Part shown: in pieces, positions 33,812 to 43,289 of the stretch
Numbering within the stretch: the first letter of the stretch is position 1
Layout of the letters: each line of letters opens with the position of its first letter
Origin: Malania oleifera
Taxonomy: Eukaryota > Streptophyta > Magnoliopsida > Santalales > Ximeniaceae
Length of the DNA: 64,000 bases
Direction of reading: 5' to 3'
NCBI RefSeq assembly: GCF_029873635.1
Contig: NC_080422.1
Span: 6,056,001 to 6,120,000, forward strand
The notes under the pieces: model-generated
The model's database searches: none
What the model was told of the DNA's origin: nothing
What the model saw: the letters and a program-made list of their open reading frames with translations, nothing else
Position numbers and translations under genes: made by a program

Positions 33812-35000
33812 TTATCCCTTTATCACCATCAAGATGCCTTTACACACTATCATTGTCCCACCTTCAGACTTGTAATTGTACCCGTTCCAATCCAAAGTGC
33901 CCAATGATATCACATTCTTTCGTAGAACAGGTGCATGCCTTACACCACATAATGTCCTTACCACACCATTATACATCTTGATTCTGATATCCCTCATTCT
34001 GATAACTTTGAAGACAACATCAATTCCTATCAAAACGGAAGCAGAACTCACCAATTTGTAAAAGGTGAACTAGTCTTTAATGGGCATCATGTAAAAAGAA
34101 CATCCCGATTCTAGGATCCAAGAATTCGTGAGGCGTTTTGAACCTAATGAAACAAAAAATATCTCACAATCACTGCTCTTTGATTCTCATTCTTCTACTA
34201 CTTTAGCAGATTTTGACGAACCTTTTTTAGTTTTTGCATTCCCCTTCTCCCACTCCAGACACTCCGGCTTTATGTACACTATTTTCCTACACTTATAACA
34301 ATGAACGTCCTTCCTCCTCCTGGACTGCGATTGAGTTTATTACCACTCAATTCGCTCCAAGGCTTGCCTCTCCCACGATCCTGATTACCCTTCATCACAA
34401 GCCCTTCACTTTGTGAACCCTCATTCCTAGCCTTCTTCATCTGATAGAACCCTAGCAATGCACTCGTGATATCCTCCAACTCCAGGGTTTCTTTTTCCCA
34501 AGTCAAAGTCATAACCAATTCTCGTATGTAGGCAATGTAGGTAGAGAATTCAGCAGCATCAACGCTTTGTCTTCTTCCTCGAACTTCACATCAACTGGCA
34601 TTAGATCACTAATGATCTGATTAAATGTGTTGATGCGCTGAGTCAAGTCTGAACCCTTTGTCATCTTAAGTTAATATAGTTTTTGCTTAAGGTACAACTT
34701 GTTCGTCAATGACTTGGACATGTACTAGTGCTCTAGTTTCAGCCAAACAACTACCGGTGATTCCTTATCCATGACATGATACAACACGTCATCGGTCAGA
34801 CATAAGCCGATAGTGGACACAAGTTTCGCTTCCAACTCCTTCCAACTCGTGTCGTCCATGCTTTCGGGCTTCTTCCCATATAAAGCCTTCACCATACCTT
34901 GCTACACTAGCAAGTCCTTCACCCTCCTTTGCCAAAGTCTGAAATTTTTTGTTCCATCAAACTTATTAACATTGAACCTCGCAGAATAAATTCCAGTCAT
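33812..35000 (-). pseudogene. Copia gag and pre-integrase relic
   Basis: Gag starts at the ATG complementary to 34998-35000: MTGIYSARFNVNKFDGTKNF, then LWQRRVKDLLV and a stop, the usual N-terminus of copia gag. The C-terminal part (34279-34518) ends with a knuckle CYKCRKIVYIKPEC at 34265-34310, in which the His of CX2CX4HX4C is Tyr. The gag-pre-integrase domain (33812-34054) reads MYNGVVRTLCGVRHAPVLRK and ISLGTLDWNGY. Stops and shifts are scattered through the gag. Confidence 0.85.
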
Positions 35001-35010
35001 TGCGAACCAA

Positions 35011-35024
35011 TAGCTCTGATACCA
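35011..35024 (-). other. Primer-binding site, tRNA-iMet type
   Basis: The reverse complement reads TGGTATCAGAGCTA, the exact plant tRNA-iMet primer site, two bases from the LTR end (...GGTAACAACA). This gives the orientation and the inner LTR boundary at 35027. Confidence 0.95.
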
Positions 35025-35836
35025 ATTGTTGTTACCGAGTTCGTGCTTTGGAAGCCCTCACACAAACTCATGAAACAATCACGAAATAAGCAATGTAATC
35101 ACTCAATGATGAACAATATGAAAGAAGCAACCACTCAACCACAATGAGAATAATGGAAAACAATAAAATCAAAGACACAAGCATTTGCATGGTTCAGCAA
35201 TTTGCCTACGTCCACGAGAACAGCGGTTGTTTTTCACTATCACAAAGAAGCTTACATCAAGCTTATCAAACTAGGGTTACAAAATATGATTAAATACGAA
35301 TCCTATGCATACAGAATACTTATACTATATCTAAAACACTTATGTAGCGATCCCTTGGAGGAAAATCCTCCAAAATCTACCAATCTGCTAATCTCTGATT
35401 CGAAATTTTGTAACGTGTGCGAGTGTAATTGTCGATGGTTTCAACCAATCCATCGACGGTTCTAACCCAAGAGCAATTTCCTTGTAGTTGTTTTGAAACC
35501 GTCGACGGGTAGGCCAAATTGTCGACGGTTTGCCTCCTACAACCTTCTCTCTTTGTTCTTCACTTCACGATGCTCAATCTATTGATCTTCTCAGTTTAAA
35601 TTTCAAAAATAACGTCGAACAAAATCGTCGACGGTTTCATCAAACCGTCGACAATTTTCCTTCACTGGAAGAAACTATCGATGTACCTACATCAAACCGT
35701 CGACGCTTTTCTTCCTAATTGGCTACTGGAAGAAATTGTCGATGTACTCTACAAACCGTCGATGATTTTTCTTCAGACCGGATTCCTTGTTTTTCTTAAC
35801 CTACTTTCTCCACATATGTGTTCCACTAGATATGAG

Positions 35837-36613
35837 TAGGGGTGAGCATAATTCGGTGAAAATTGAATTAACCTGATTAACCGGCCGAAATTGGCCTGTT
35901 CGGTTCGGGTAAAAAATCCGGTTCGGTTAAAAATCTACAAATTTTTGGTTAATCGGTTTCGGTTCGGTTAACGGTTAAAAAAATATCGGTTAACCGATTA
36001 ACCTAATTACTAATACTTTATATTTTTAATATAATTTATAATAGGGCAATCGGGGCCATTGGGCTCAAGCGACTCAGGCGACTCGGTTTCTCAGTTTCTC
36101 TGCGCTCTGCCGAGTGCCGATCTACCCCGCACGGCGCACGCCCATAGGCCGCAGCTCTCCTGCCTCTCCATCAGAGTCATCGACTCATTGGACCACCTCT
36201 CGGAGAGTCGGAGTCGGAAAATCCCCTCTGGCCTCTTCGTCGTCTTCGAGTCTTCGGCAGCTCGGCTCTCCAGAGTCCAGCCTCTCGTCTCAGTCCTCAG
36301 TGTCTCAAACTCTCAACCACCAGCTCACCGTGCAAACCCGGACGGCCGGACCCCATTAACTCAGTAAGTCTTCCTCTTCTCCTCCTCCTCGAGTCCTCGG
36401 TTCCTCCTCCTCCTCTTCTTCTTCTTCTTCTTCTTCCACTTTTGTATAATAATCAATTTTAAATAAAATCGGTTAAAATTGGTTAAAATGGTTAACCGAA
36501 TTACCCGTTTGGGTAATTTGGTCGGTTCGGTTAATGCTTTTATTTAATTGAATTTTTCGGTTAATTCGGTTAATTACCTGAATTTGGCCGAACTGACCGT
36601 TTGCTCACCCTTA
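35837..36613. mobile_element. hAT-like non-autonomous element, 777 bp, with GC-rich cargo
   Basis: Termini TAGGGGTGAGCA and, inward from the right, TAAGGGTGAGCA form inverted repeats (11 of 12). It is flanked by perfect 8-bp repeats GATATGAG (35829-35836 and 36614-36621), and the related LTR at 24489 shows the empty site (CGATATGAGTCACAT). Outer parts are rich in CGGTTCGGTTAACCG words. The centre (36045-36430) is strikingly GC-rich and unlike the rest of the window, so it looks like captured genomic sequence. Confidence 0.88.
36045..36440 (+). other. GC-rich, exon-like insert within the hAT-like element
   Basis: It is C/T- and CG-rich with an open frame of 102 codons from the ATG at 36059 that has no recognisable domain and is Ser/Pro/Arg-rich. 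Near its end is a donor-like CTCAGTAAGTC (36360-36370), followed by CTCCTCCTC/TTC repeats. It resembles a captured promoter/5'-UTR or first exon of a host gene. Which gene cannot be told. Confidence 0.45.
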
Positions 36614-36636
36614 GATATGAGCCACATATTACAACA

Positions 36637-37200
36637 ATCTCCACCTTAACGAATATTTATTCCTTAGAAGAAAAATGAAAACATAACTCGTAACTTTACC
36701 TGGGACAACAGGTTGGGACGCCTCTCATCTAGCACATGGAGATATTAATCAAGTCCAAGCAGTGCTTGAACTTGTCTGTGGTAACAAGTTTTGTGTACAT
36801 TTAAATATGTGTGTAAAGATGGTCGTGACATGTCTAATTAACAACATAAGTATATTTTATTTAGAAGATACATATCAATAATAACAAATGTAGCAATGTT
36901 CTTTTTAATTTTTGAAAATTGACAAGCTATGACGTAATTAAATTTGATTATCTAGTAGCCCAATTACCGAAGAAAAAAAAATGGTTTGACAAGACATATG
37001 CCATCTGTTTGTGCATGCATTGCACCACCTTTGACTTTGAGTTATTGGTTTAATTAAGAAGTTGACTTTGACAATTGCTGTTAATTATTATTATATGGTT
37101 TGAAGAAATATAGCTTTACAATATAAAACTAATAGTGTCGTGTACATTGTTCTAACTTTAAAGGTAACATGTTTGTAGATGTTTATCATTTTAAACATTT
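36637..37200. repeat. Block Y, right copy
   Basis: Direct repeat of 30805-31344: polypurine-tract complement CTCCACCTTAACG, copia coding end (AGTCCAAGCAGTGCTTGAAC), then the same AT-rich flank (TCTAGTAGCCCAATTACC). It has an extra piece of about 45 bp at 37000-37045 and no LTR insertion at its end. Confidence 0.85.
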
Positions 37201-37385
37201 AAAAGATTTACAAAATTATGGTTGTAGCATTAAGTTAAAATTTAATATAACTTAATTTGTTAATATATATAAGACTATATAAATATTTTATATATAGTAA
37301 TCTAATTGTAGTGTTAATTCATCCTAATTTCTTGGATGCAGATTAAATTACATGTTGAACCACATAAATATTTTAGCTCTTTTTA

Positions 37386-37389
<4 letters not shown>

Positions 37390-37421
<32 letters not shown>

Positions 37422-38195
37422 TTTTACCTTTTTATATTATACTAATTAGAGTTATTTGTATCACAACAGCATCAATCTCCTTCAATTTCTAATATATCAC
37501 TTTACAACCATTTTTAGATGCATGCTATACCAATGAAAGTTTTCTTTTTCTTCTTCATCATTATATTGAATAAGTTTTTTGCTCATCATGCATCAAGTGT
37601 TTTTTTTTTTGTTTTGTTAGAATTCTCTATATGTGCTTATCTTAATCATACAACCATTAAAATATAAAGTAAAAAAATGAGCATATAAGCAAAAAATTAG
37701 GTATAATACCAGCCAAAAATAAGATAAGGGACGGGCCGCTTAGATAGTTTGGGCATTTAAAACGCAGATCTAATAAAGCATGTGTGAGGATAAGTGAGTT
37801 AGTTATTATTTCTGACATAAAAAAGGGAGGGGTATGTCTAAAATAACTTGAAATGAATTAATGAGTAAGGATTTAATAACCCTTAATTAATAGAGGAAAA
37901 CGTTCTTGATTGGGTGAAATGGTGGAAAATGATTCATGTGACCGACCCCACCTAGTGAGACTTAAAACTTATCGTTGTTGTGTTGTGTTGTATATGTGTT
38001 TACTTTAAAAAATTTTAAAGTTGAGATAATCTTCCAACTGTGAAAAAAAATCAATACACATATTGAAAGAAAAATACTATTGTACACATGGAGTTAATCA
38101 TTTTTTTACCGAGATATCTGGTTCTCTTTATTGGCCAAATTAGTTAGTCTAATAAGTACAAAATATTTGATAATACATATCTGATCTTTATGTTA
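37390..38195. repeat. Block X, right copy
   Basis: Direct repeat of 23696-24488, starting after a (TTA)n tract (37388-37420) and ending at TCTGATCTTTATGTTAGG. In this copy the blocks run Y then X; on the left X comes before Y, with elements between. The LINE-like relic is at 37715-38005. Confidence 0.85.
37715..38005 (+). pseudogene. 3' end relic of a LINE (RTE-like), right copy
   Basis: Same segment as 23985-24275, with its own substitutions: the encoded WFGH motif is destroyed (GTTTGGGCATTTAAAACG), and the VKWWKMIHVTDP-like stretch is still readable. It ends in GTTGTTGTGTTGTGTTGTA. Confidence 0.65.
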
Positions 38196-38788
38196 GGAGA
38201 TCATGATACAATCGATCCTATGGATCCTTCTTTCATGAACGTAGATCAATATACAAAATCGATCTCTTACCTCTTTTCAATCGATCTCTTACCCCTTTTT
38301 CTTCTTTGCTCGATCTTATTCATTCTTTTAATTAATTATTTTATTTTCTAGCAATATGAAATTATATTAAAACAAAATGCACATGGAGAAATGAAAGATT
38401 TTACTAGATATTTTCTACTTTGACAGTAGCACCACACCCACATGACAACACTTAGTGCCCAAGTGGACCAAATATTTTAGTAGTGCATACTTTATATATA
38501 GCTAACACTTTGGACGATACACATTAATTTTCTCCCTCTCTCTATGGCTATCATTGAATGGCTTGAAAGTGTTGACTTTCCCATCATACATTTGCCTGGC
38601 TGTGGTTAAAACTAAGTATTCATTTTACCATTTACACTATACTGTACATTGCATTTCAGCATTGCTGAGAAACTTGAATTGCAGATATCATGGTGCTTCT
38701 CAAATTTCTAGGGTGCACATCAGTAATTTAAGACTCCCATTTTTCTAAAATAAAAAATTAACTAATTCAAATAATGAAAAAAATTAAT
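38196..38788. other. Intergenic DNA, no gene seen
   Basis: It contains three copies of TCGATCTCTTAC/ATCGATC-type words near 38210-38320 and AT-rich DNA. No protein similarity was recognised on either strand. Confidence 0.5.
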
Positions 38789-39300
38789 TAGGGCTGCAAA
38801 TGAACCAAACCACTCGTGAGCTACTCGGTGTTCGCCTGCTCGGTTCGATAATGGCTCTTTTGAACTCGTTTATTGAGTTAAATGAGCCAAACTCGAACTC
38901 AAATTTCAAGTTTGTCAATTAAATAAGCCAAATTTGAACAAGTTCATGTCCAGCTTTTTAGGCTTGCGAGCCGGCTTGTTTATTAGCTCTCAAACTAGCT
39001 CGTTTGCCAGCTCATTTTCTAGTTCATTAACTCGTGAACTAACTCGGTATTAGACTTGTGAACTAACTCGATATTAATCTTATTAAATATTTGATTTTTA
39101 ATTTTTTACTTAAAATATATTTTTCTCAAATTATACTTATTAATTATCAATTAATTTAATTAGTTTAGTGACTTGGTTCATTTATTAGTTTGAGACGAAC
39201 TTCAATCGAGTCAAGTTTGAGCTCGAGCTTGAGTAATATATGTGCTAAACAAGCCGAGCTCGGACAAAAAAAATTTATGCTCGAGTCTCGGCTCGGTCAA
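38789..39300. mobile_element. hAT-like element fragment (one end visible)
   Basis: Starts TAGGGCTGCAAATGAACC, a terminal sequence type common in plant hAT-like non-autonomous elements, followed by GAGCTCG/CGAGCTC and GCTCGGTTCG words through 39300. The matching right terminus (GGTTCATTTGCAGCCCTA or similar) was not found, so the right end is truncated or decayed. Confidence 0.5.
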
Positions 39301-39404
39301 AAAAAGAAAGGAAACAAAAAACAAAGAAAAAAGGAAAAGGATAAAGAATGGAATGACAGAAAGGGTACTAGCTAGAAATGAGAGTGCATTGGGCTAGCTT
39401 TGTG

Positions 39405-39413
39405 TATAAATAG
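39405..39413 (+). promoter_or_regulatory. TATA box of the I9 gene
   Basis: TATAAATAG lies 81 bp upstream of the ATG at 39494, a usual plant distance allowing a short 5' UTR. GCTAGC palindromes flank it (39392-39398, 39427-39433). Confidence 0.7.
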
Positions 39414-39493
39414 TCATCATGTGGGAGCTAGCTGCTGCATTTCAACAGGCAAGCACTGAGTGGGAGGAAGAAAGGAGGAGGAGAGCACTGGTA

Positions 39494-39959
39494 ATGGAAA
39501 GTTTGAAGAAGGAATTATACTTTGTTTTCATGAATTTCGATCCCGAATACGAGCGCCTTCGAGCTGATCGGTTCGTTTTATATGTCTAATTCATTAATAA
39601 TTAGTTTTCTTTTCTTCTTGGTGCTTGATCTTGACCTGCACAACAATGATGAATGTAGGAGCAAGAGAGGGGAGAATGAGTTGGATATGTATCTGAGTAG
39701 GAAGCATGATGAGCTATTGGCAAGCATTCTGGAGCCTGAGAGCTATAACAAGACATTGTCTTTGGTTATTGTTGATGGGTTTGCTGTGGAAATTACTGAT
39801 GCTCAGGTACTTAATCATACTGCAGCTTAATTTATATGTATGTGTGATATTGTTCAGTTGATTTTTTTGAATGATCAGGACAAGTTTGATGTGCAGGCCA
39901 ATGTGCTTAGATCTGCAGAGGGAGTAAGACTTGTTGAGAAGAATCAAGAGCTAGCTTAA
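39494..39959 (+). CDS. Small inhibitor-I9 (subtilisin propeptide-like) protein, 3 exons
   Basis: Proposed exons are 39494-39570, 39659-39806 and 39897-39959; they join in phase to 95 codons plus stop. Donors are G|GTTCGT and CAG|GTACTT, acceptors TGTAG|G and GTGCAG|G. The product starts MESLKKELYFVFMNFDPEYE, continues LDMYLSRKHDELLASILEPE and SLVIVDGFAVEITDAQ, and ends GVRLVEKNQELA. This is the I9 fold that serves as propeptide of plant subtilases (SBT2-like wording), where it folds and inhibits the enzyme. No signal peptide and no protease domain (no Asp-His-Ser triad) follow; translation stops right after the propeptide. It is either a stand-alone protease inhibitor, as known for small I9 proteins in plants, or the front end of a broken subtilase gene. 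A TATA box at the right distance favours a real gene. Confidence 0.7.
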
Positions 39960-40429
39960 TCAGTATTGAGATTTTTCTATATCTGCAGGTAGTGAAAAAG
40001 TAGTAGCACAGTAAGTACAGATCGATCCATTGATCCATGGATCGGTGTCTGATGATGAGTAGAATATTATATGGGTTTAAATTGTCTAACATTTAAGTTT
40101 GATTAATTACTTGAATCGGGTTATAACTTAATTGCCAAATATATGTATGTATGGCTTCCCAGGTGAGCGTTGATATTAGAATTAGTGAAAATTAAAGAAG
40201 CAAGAATGAAACTAAGCTGTACTGGGAATGGTTAATTAATCTCCCACTTTAATGCCATTAATATATATAATCTCTCTAATCTCAGTTGCTTGGATACATT
40301 TGCCTTCTTCCATACTTCATTATTTTGCATTTTTAATTTGCACAAAGAAATTTTTTTTTTTTTGACAGTAATCTTTGATTTCTATGGGTGTAGGTAATGA
40401 TATCACAGTAAGTTAGAGAGTAGAGTAGT

Positions 40430-41145
40430 TTTGAAGGCTCCGTTTGGAATTTGAAAAACATTAAGGGGAAGGAAAGGAAAATATTAAGGAATCCATATTT
40501 TCATTATTGAAAAAGTACGAAAAAAAATAAATAATTGATAAAATTAGAGCTGAACTGAGAAGAAAAATAAGAAGTAAAGAAAGAATTTCTATATTTTATA
40601 TTTTAATTTGTACAACCCCTATTTATACAAAGAATTGGGAATCATTCAAACAATTTGTACACCAACATTCCTCAACAAAAATATACCAAATTCATGAACA
40701 AAATTTCTATTCAACACATCACTAATATTTAGCTTTTCTTCATTTTTAATCATATAAAATTGCATTTTTATTTTTAATATAATTTAATATAGAAGAAAAA
40801 TACGATGAAAAATGAATTTCCTCCTTATTTTCCTTTCCTTTCTCTAAGGCCCTGTTTGGAACTCCAAAAATGTTGAGACAAGGATAGAAAAATATCAAGG
40901 AATCCATGCTTTCATGTTTAGTTGTCGAGGAAAGTAAGAAATAAAATGAAAAATATACCAAATTCATGAACAAAACTTTGATTTTACACATAATTAATCT
41001 TTAGTCTTTCTTAATTTTTAATCACATAAAAACAAATTTTCATTTTTAATAGGATTTAATATAAAAGAAAAATACAACAAAAAATGAGTTTCCTCCTCAT
41101 TTTCATTTCCTTTTCCCAACTAAAATCCTTAATCCAAATGAACCT
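40430..41145. repeat. Two tandem copies of a MITE-like sequence
   Basis: Both copies begin with a GGCTCCGTTTGGAA / GGCCCTGTTTGGAA terminus (40437, 40849) and share ATATACCAAATTCATGAACA and TTTCCTCCTYATTTTC further on. They run head to tail in direct orientation. The first has extra sequence at 40500-40670. They encode nothing. The CTGTTTGGA start is common in plant MITEs. Confidence 0.6.
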
Positions 41146-41300
41146 TAAATAAAATTCTTAATCCAGACAGACTCCAAAGAGATGGTGATTTCCAAATGAA
41201 AGAAGACCATACATGCCAAAGTACTCTCTGTCATCTCTTTTTTATTTGAGAATATATAATCATATAAGCTGGTGAAACTTCTCCATCTTTTGCTTTCGTG

Positions 41301-41337
<37 letters not shown>

Positions 41338-42406
41338 GCACTCTCATATATGTTATTTCTTACCTTACTACTTCTATACAAAGATTAATGATAACTTAAA
41401 AAATAATAATGGAGATATAAATTTCAAAGGGTAAACGATAATGACCTTCCCTAGATTTGAAGAAAATGATACAAACCTACTCTAAGATTTGAAAAATCAC
41501 TAGGATCTTTTGACATTTCAAAATTTTCATACACATCCCTATAAAAAAAGACCCCGAAATTTTCTTATATCCAGTAAATATATAAAAAAAAATGTATAAA
41601 TGTTGCAAAAATCAAATATCAGAAAATGAATATGAGATTTTTGAAATTTCAGAAAGATCTGTATCTTTTGCCCAATTTCAAATTTTGTTCTGGTATTAGA
41701 TATTTGGTAAACCCTAGATGGAGAAGGGATTAGAATCGACCCATTTTAACGTTTGCGATCTTAATTATTACTTAATCAAGAGTTACATGATTGGCAAAAT
41801 CAAATATTGAGGAATAAATCTTGATGGAAGAACTAAATGAAAGTGCACTCATTTCTTAGCTAGTACCTAGCTAGCACACTTGGGATACCCAGCTATCTGG
41901 CTAGCTAGCTCAAGCCAATTCTAGTTCCATCATGTACTTGGTGGGCACTACCCCATAGGCTTAGCTAGGGTTTGTCCATTGTACGAAATAGATAAAAAGG
42001 GTAGTAAAGAAGCAGAGACTTGCCCATACCTGTTTTGTTTTTGGATCACTCTTGGTCTTGGGGAGTACAAAATACCTTCAGGGCATATCAATTATTCATA
42101 TATGCCATAGCTAGCTAGCTAGCTCCTCGAAGACATGTGATTTTACTAATTTTATGGATTTCTCTTATTCCCACATAAACATATGTGCATTAATTACCAT
42201 ATTCGATCATGGTAAGACCATTCTCGTAAGAAATCGAATCCAAAACTTATTATCATGTTTTAATAGGTAGTGATAAGGTCATTGCATAAAGTCAATAAGC
42301 TAATGACGACATAAAATTAAAAGACAATTACAAGGGGAATAAAACTCTTACAACCATGAAAAAAAAAAGGTCAAATTAAAGATACATAAATCTAATATAA
42401 CTCCTG
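41146..42406. other. AT-rich intergenic DNA with microsatellite
   Basis: Contains a (TA)n tract at 41299-41337 and several GCTAGCTAGC palindromes (41870-41912 and 42109-42124). No gene was recognised. Confidence 0.5.
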
Positions 42407-42672
42407 ACGTTATATTCATTCCCTTATAATCTCTTCTTTATTGAAAAAGTTAATAAGAGGAAGACCACACAACAACTATAAAGGGGATACTTAAAAAAGG
42501 TAAAATATCTTATAATAATTCAGTTTTATGCTGTTGTCTTGACATTATATCGATTCCCTTATAACATTTTTTTCATTGAAGAATTAATAAGAGGAAGACC
42601 ATGTAACAACTATAAAATGGGTATTTCAGAAAAAAGTAAAGTATCTTATAATAATCTATTTTTATACTTTTG
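42407..42672. repeat. Tandem duplication, two units of about 133 bp
   Basis: Units at 42407-42539 and 42540-42672 share TTAATAAGAGGAAGACCA, AACAACTATAAA and TATCTTATAATAAT in the same order. They differ at about one base in eight. No longer array is present and no function is evident. Confidence 0.8.
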
Positions 42673-43239
42673 TACGTCATGTCATATTCTTTTAATTTTC
42701 CTAATTTAGGCGTCGAAATAATTTCGCACAGCGCCCAAGGTCCTCCAAATTCATTTTTTGTTTAATTTTTTACAAGTGATCCAAATCATAATCAATTCGA
42801 CTAACTCTACCAAATTTTGGCAACAACGTTTTCGGTTTTATCATTAAATTACACTCTGATAGCGCATTCATGTGTAATTTTGGAAAAAAAAATTAAGTTA
42901 ATTGAGACAGAGAGGGGCCGACACATGTGGGACATAAATTACTGTCATCACATGAACAACTTTATACCTAGCTCATTTTCTGTGGTTCAGCAGAATCCAA
43001 GGCCCCCTCTAGCTCATTCCCTCTGCCATGAAAATATGTATATAACCAAAAAAACAAAAAAAACTTTTACATATGCATGGCTAGGTGCTACCCAGCTACT
43101 TTCAGCAATATAATTACCCCAAAAGCTATTGTCAGATCATTAACTTAATTAAGTGCAGTTTAATTACCGGTGACCTAAATTGAACCAACTATAAAAATAC
43201 ATTTAGCTGAAAAAGCAAATGTGTTTATTGATCATCACC

Positions 43240-43289
<50 letters not shown>

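Larger units (their letters stand above)
31345..36636 (-). mobile_element. Ty1/copia element, family G, with one chimeric LTR
   Basis: A minus-strand copia element with 3' LTR (31345-31923), internal region (31924-35026) and a right LTR (35027-36636) next to the tRNA-iMet PBS at 35011-35024. The gag, protease/integrase and RT relics are in copia order. The left LTR sits directly after ATTTA, and the right flank has no matching repeat. That fits the finding that the right LTR is recombinant. Large in-frame-like gaps in integrase and RT make it inactive. Confidence 0.88.
35027..36636 (-). repeat. Chimeric copia LTR (G-type left, F-type right), interrupted by a hAT-like element
   Basis: Bases 35027-35566 match the family G LTR at 31345. 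From about 35572 (CTATTGATCTTCTCAGTTT) the sequence follows the family F LTR (24768-25033) to its end ATATTACAACA at 36636. It is followed by a family F internal end (36637 onward), not by G flank. The switch falls on a shared CAATCTATTGATCT-like word. The F-type part retains GTCGACGGTTT words that are decayed in the 24489 copy. The hAT-like element occupies 35837-36613. Confidence 0.82.

Noticed and set aside
36059..36367. 102-codon frame taken as a possible intact host gene
   Set aside because: It is wholly inside a hAT-like element with target duplications and has no recognisable domain; described as cargo instead.
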